A stretch of 6,111 bases of DNA from Balneolia bacterium. Lineage in GTDB: Bacteria > Bacteroidota > Rhodothermia > Balneolales > Cyclonatronaceae. Below are positions 5,004-6,111 of this stretch, piece after piece. The number at the start of each line of letters is the position of its first letter. Within the stretch, counting starts at the first letter, position 1. Below the pieces are notes generated by a model, which saw only the letters and a list, made by a program, of their open reading frames with translations, made no database searches and was not told the DNA's origin. The stretch lies in the NCBI GenBank assembly GCA_003567135.1, contig PXAI01000271.1:1-6111 (forward strand), in the 5' to 3' direction. A program made the position numbers and the translations under genes.

Positions 5004-6111
5004 ATGAAATCAAACAGCAATCCCCTGATGCACCGGAAATATTTATCCTTTTCTTACATGAGTATGTACTTCATCAGAACGATTCTGATTCTCTTCGTGA
5101 CGGTATTGCTGGGTCACGAAACCACCCACGCCCAGTCGGAGCGTCAGCTGCCGGGAGTGCGGGCTGAACTCCAGAAAGTTGCGGAGGATGATGCGCAGCG
5201 TATTTCAGAGGCAATTGCTCAAAATTCACGCGTACAGGTTGTGCTGGAGCTTGATGTGGATAACTTCAGGCCGGAATCGCAGATCAGTAAATCAGAGGCT
5301 GTTTTTCAGCGCGCTCAAATTCATCAGCGTGCTCAGCAGTTCGCAGAATATGCGGCATCTGATGAAATCTCAATCGGGCGAACCTTTCAGGTATTTCCAT
5401 ACGTCGTGGCGTCGGTAACGCAGGCCGGGTATCAGGAGCTGCAAAATTCTGCTCAGGTTCGGCGCATTTTTTATGACCGGATTGCATCGGTCGAAACCAC
5501 CACCACAAACGAAATCATCGGTGCCACGGAAGCATGGAACTCTGGTTACACAGGCTCCGGAACAACCGTCGTAGTTTTGGATACCGGCACTCAGACGGAT
5601 CATCCCGGCCTCCAGAATAATATTGAGGATGAGGCCTGTTTTTCAACGAATAATTCCGGAATGTCGGTTACGAGCACGTGTACGGATAACGATCCTGCCA
5701 GAACGGGCGCCGGCTCTTATCCGTGTTTTTCGCTATCCAGCGGTTTAAATACGTGCGATCACGGCACGCACGTTTCGGGCATCATCGTCGGGAATGATCC
5801 GGTTGACGGCCATTCGGGTGTCGCGCCGGATGCCGGGCTGATTCCGATTCAGGTTTTCTCAGAATTCGATAATACAAACTGCGGAAGCGGACCCCGCCCA
5901 TGTTTGCTGTCTTTTTCTTCCGACCAGTTTGCCGCGCTCGAGCATGTGTATCTGAATCTGATTGGAATCCACAATATCACAGCGGTAAACATGAGCCTTG
6001 GGGGAACTCCGGTTCCAACGCCGTGCGATAATTATTTCCTGAAGGAGATGGTTGATTTGCTAAGAGCTGAAAACATCCCTACTGTCATTGCCAGCGGCAA
6101 CGATTCCGACA
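5004..6111 (+). CDS. Secreted subtilisin-family (S8) serine protease, N-terminal part (3' end outside window)
   Basis: The frame is open from an ATG at 5004 to the right edge (369 residues). A signal peptide with core TILILFVTVLLG (26-37) and probable cleavage after THA (Ala43) exports it. Residues about 75-160 (VQVVLELD ... QVRRIFYDR) look like an inhibitory propeptide of the I9 type. The catalytic domain starts near 170, with Asp193 in VVVLDTG, His253 in DHGTHVSG and the oxyanion Asn366 in ASGND; GVAPDAGLIPIQVF and NMSLGG also fit the family. The catalytic Ser is beyond the edge. The Asp-His distance is 60 residues against 32 in subtilisin BPN', so there is an insert, and seven cysteines (212, 226, 241, 251, 293, 300, 341) suggest disulfides in an extracellular enzyme. 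Other in-frame ATGs at 5028, 5058 and 5064 are possible starts; 5058 or 5064 would give a signal peptide of more usual length. None has a clear ribosome binding site. Confidence 0.93.
   Translation, partial: MKSNSNPLMHRKYLSFSYMSMYFIRTILILFVTVLLGHETTHAQSERQLPGVRAELQKVAEDDAQRISEAIAQNSRVQVVLELDVDNFRPESQISKSEAVFQRAQIHQRAQQFAEYAASDEISIGRTFQVFPYVVASVTQAGYQELQNSAQVRRIFYDRIASVETTTTNEIIGATEAWNSGYTGSGTTVVVLDTGTQTDHPGLQNNIEDEACFSTNNSGMSVTSTCTDNDPARTGAGSYPCFSLSSGLNTCDHGTHVSGIIVGNDPVDGHSGVAPDAGLIPIQVFSEFDNTNCGSGPRPCLLSFSSDQFAALEHVYLNLIGIHNITAVNMSLGGTPVPTPCDNYFLKEMVDLLRAENIPTVIASGNDSD

Overview
The window looks like a chromosomal segment of a Gram-negative bacterium of the Bacteroidota / Balneolota / Rhodothermota type. 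This is an inference from three things: most starts lack a Shine-Dalgarno sequence, one promoter carries the TAnnTTTG motif known from Bacteroidota, and the regulator is of the GbsR/MarR type common in that group. No rRNA, tRNA, CRISPR array or insertion sequence was seen.

Positions 1-4641 hold five genes on the minus strand. In transcription order they are a GbsR/MarR-type winged-helix regulator (4132-4641), a FabG-like short-chain dehydrogenase (3326-4069), a ketoacyl synthase III-like thiolase-fold enzyme (2340-3329, TTG start, 4-base overlap with the gene before it), an SLC5/SSS sodium:solute symporter (810-2312), and the N-terminal 221 residues of an AMP-forming acyl-CoA synthetase (1-664, cut by the left edge). 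Together they suggest uptake of an organic acid, its activation to a CoA thioester, and carbon-chain condensation or cleavage plus beta-keto/beta-hydroxy interconversion. The substrate cannot be read from the sequence.

The most informative non-coding signal is a pair of 16-base palindromes, TTTGAAAGTTTTCAAA (4090-4105) and TTTGATACTTTTCAAA (756-771), given as read on the minus strand and identical at 14 of 16 positions. One lies at the -10 region of the promoter in front of the dehydrogenase, the other in front of the acyl-CoA synthetase. They look like operators of one regulator, most simply the neighbouring GbsR/MarR protein, that would tie both transcription units into one local regulon.

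Positions 4642-5003 are a 362-base divergent intergenic region without a supported gene. It contains several inverted repeats, including a perfect 12-base palindrome inside a TGTAGGGGC...CTACA arrangement.

Positions 5004-6111 on the plus strand encode the first 369 residues of a secreted subtilisin-family (S8) serine protease, cut by the right edge. The Asp, His and oxyanion Asn motifs are visible; the catalytic Ser lies beyond the window. It is probably unrelated to the acyl-CoA gene cluster.
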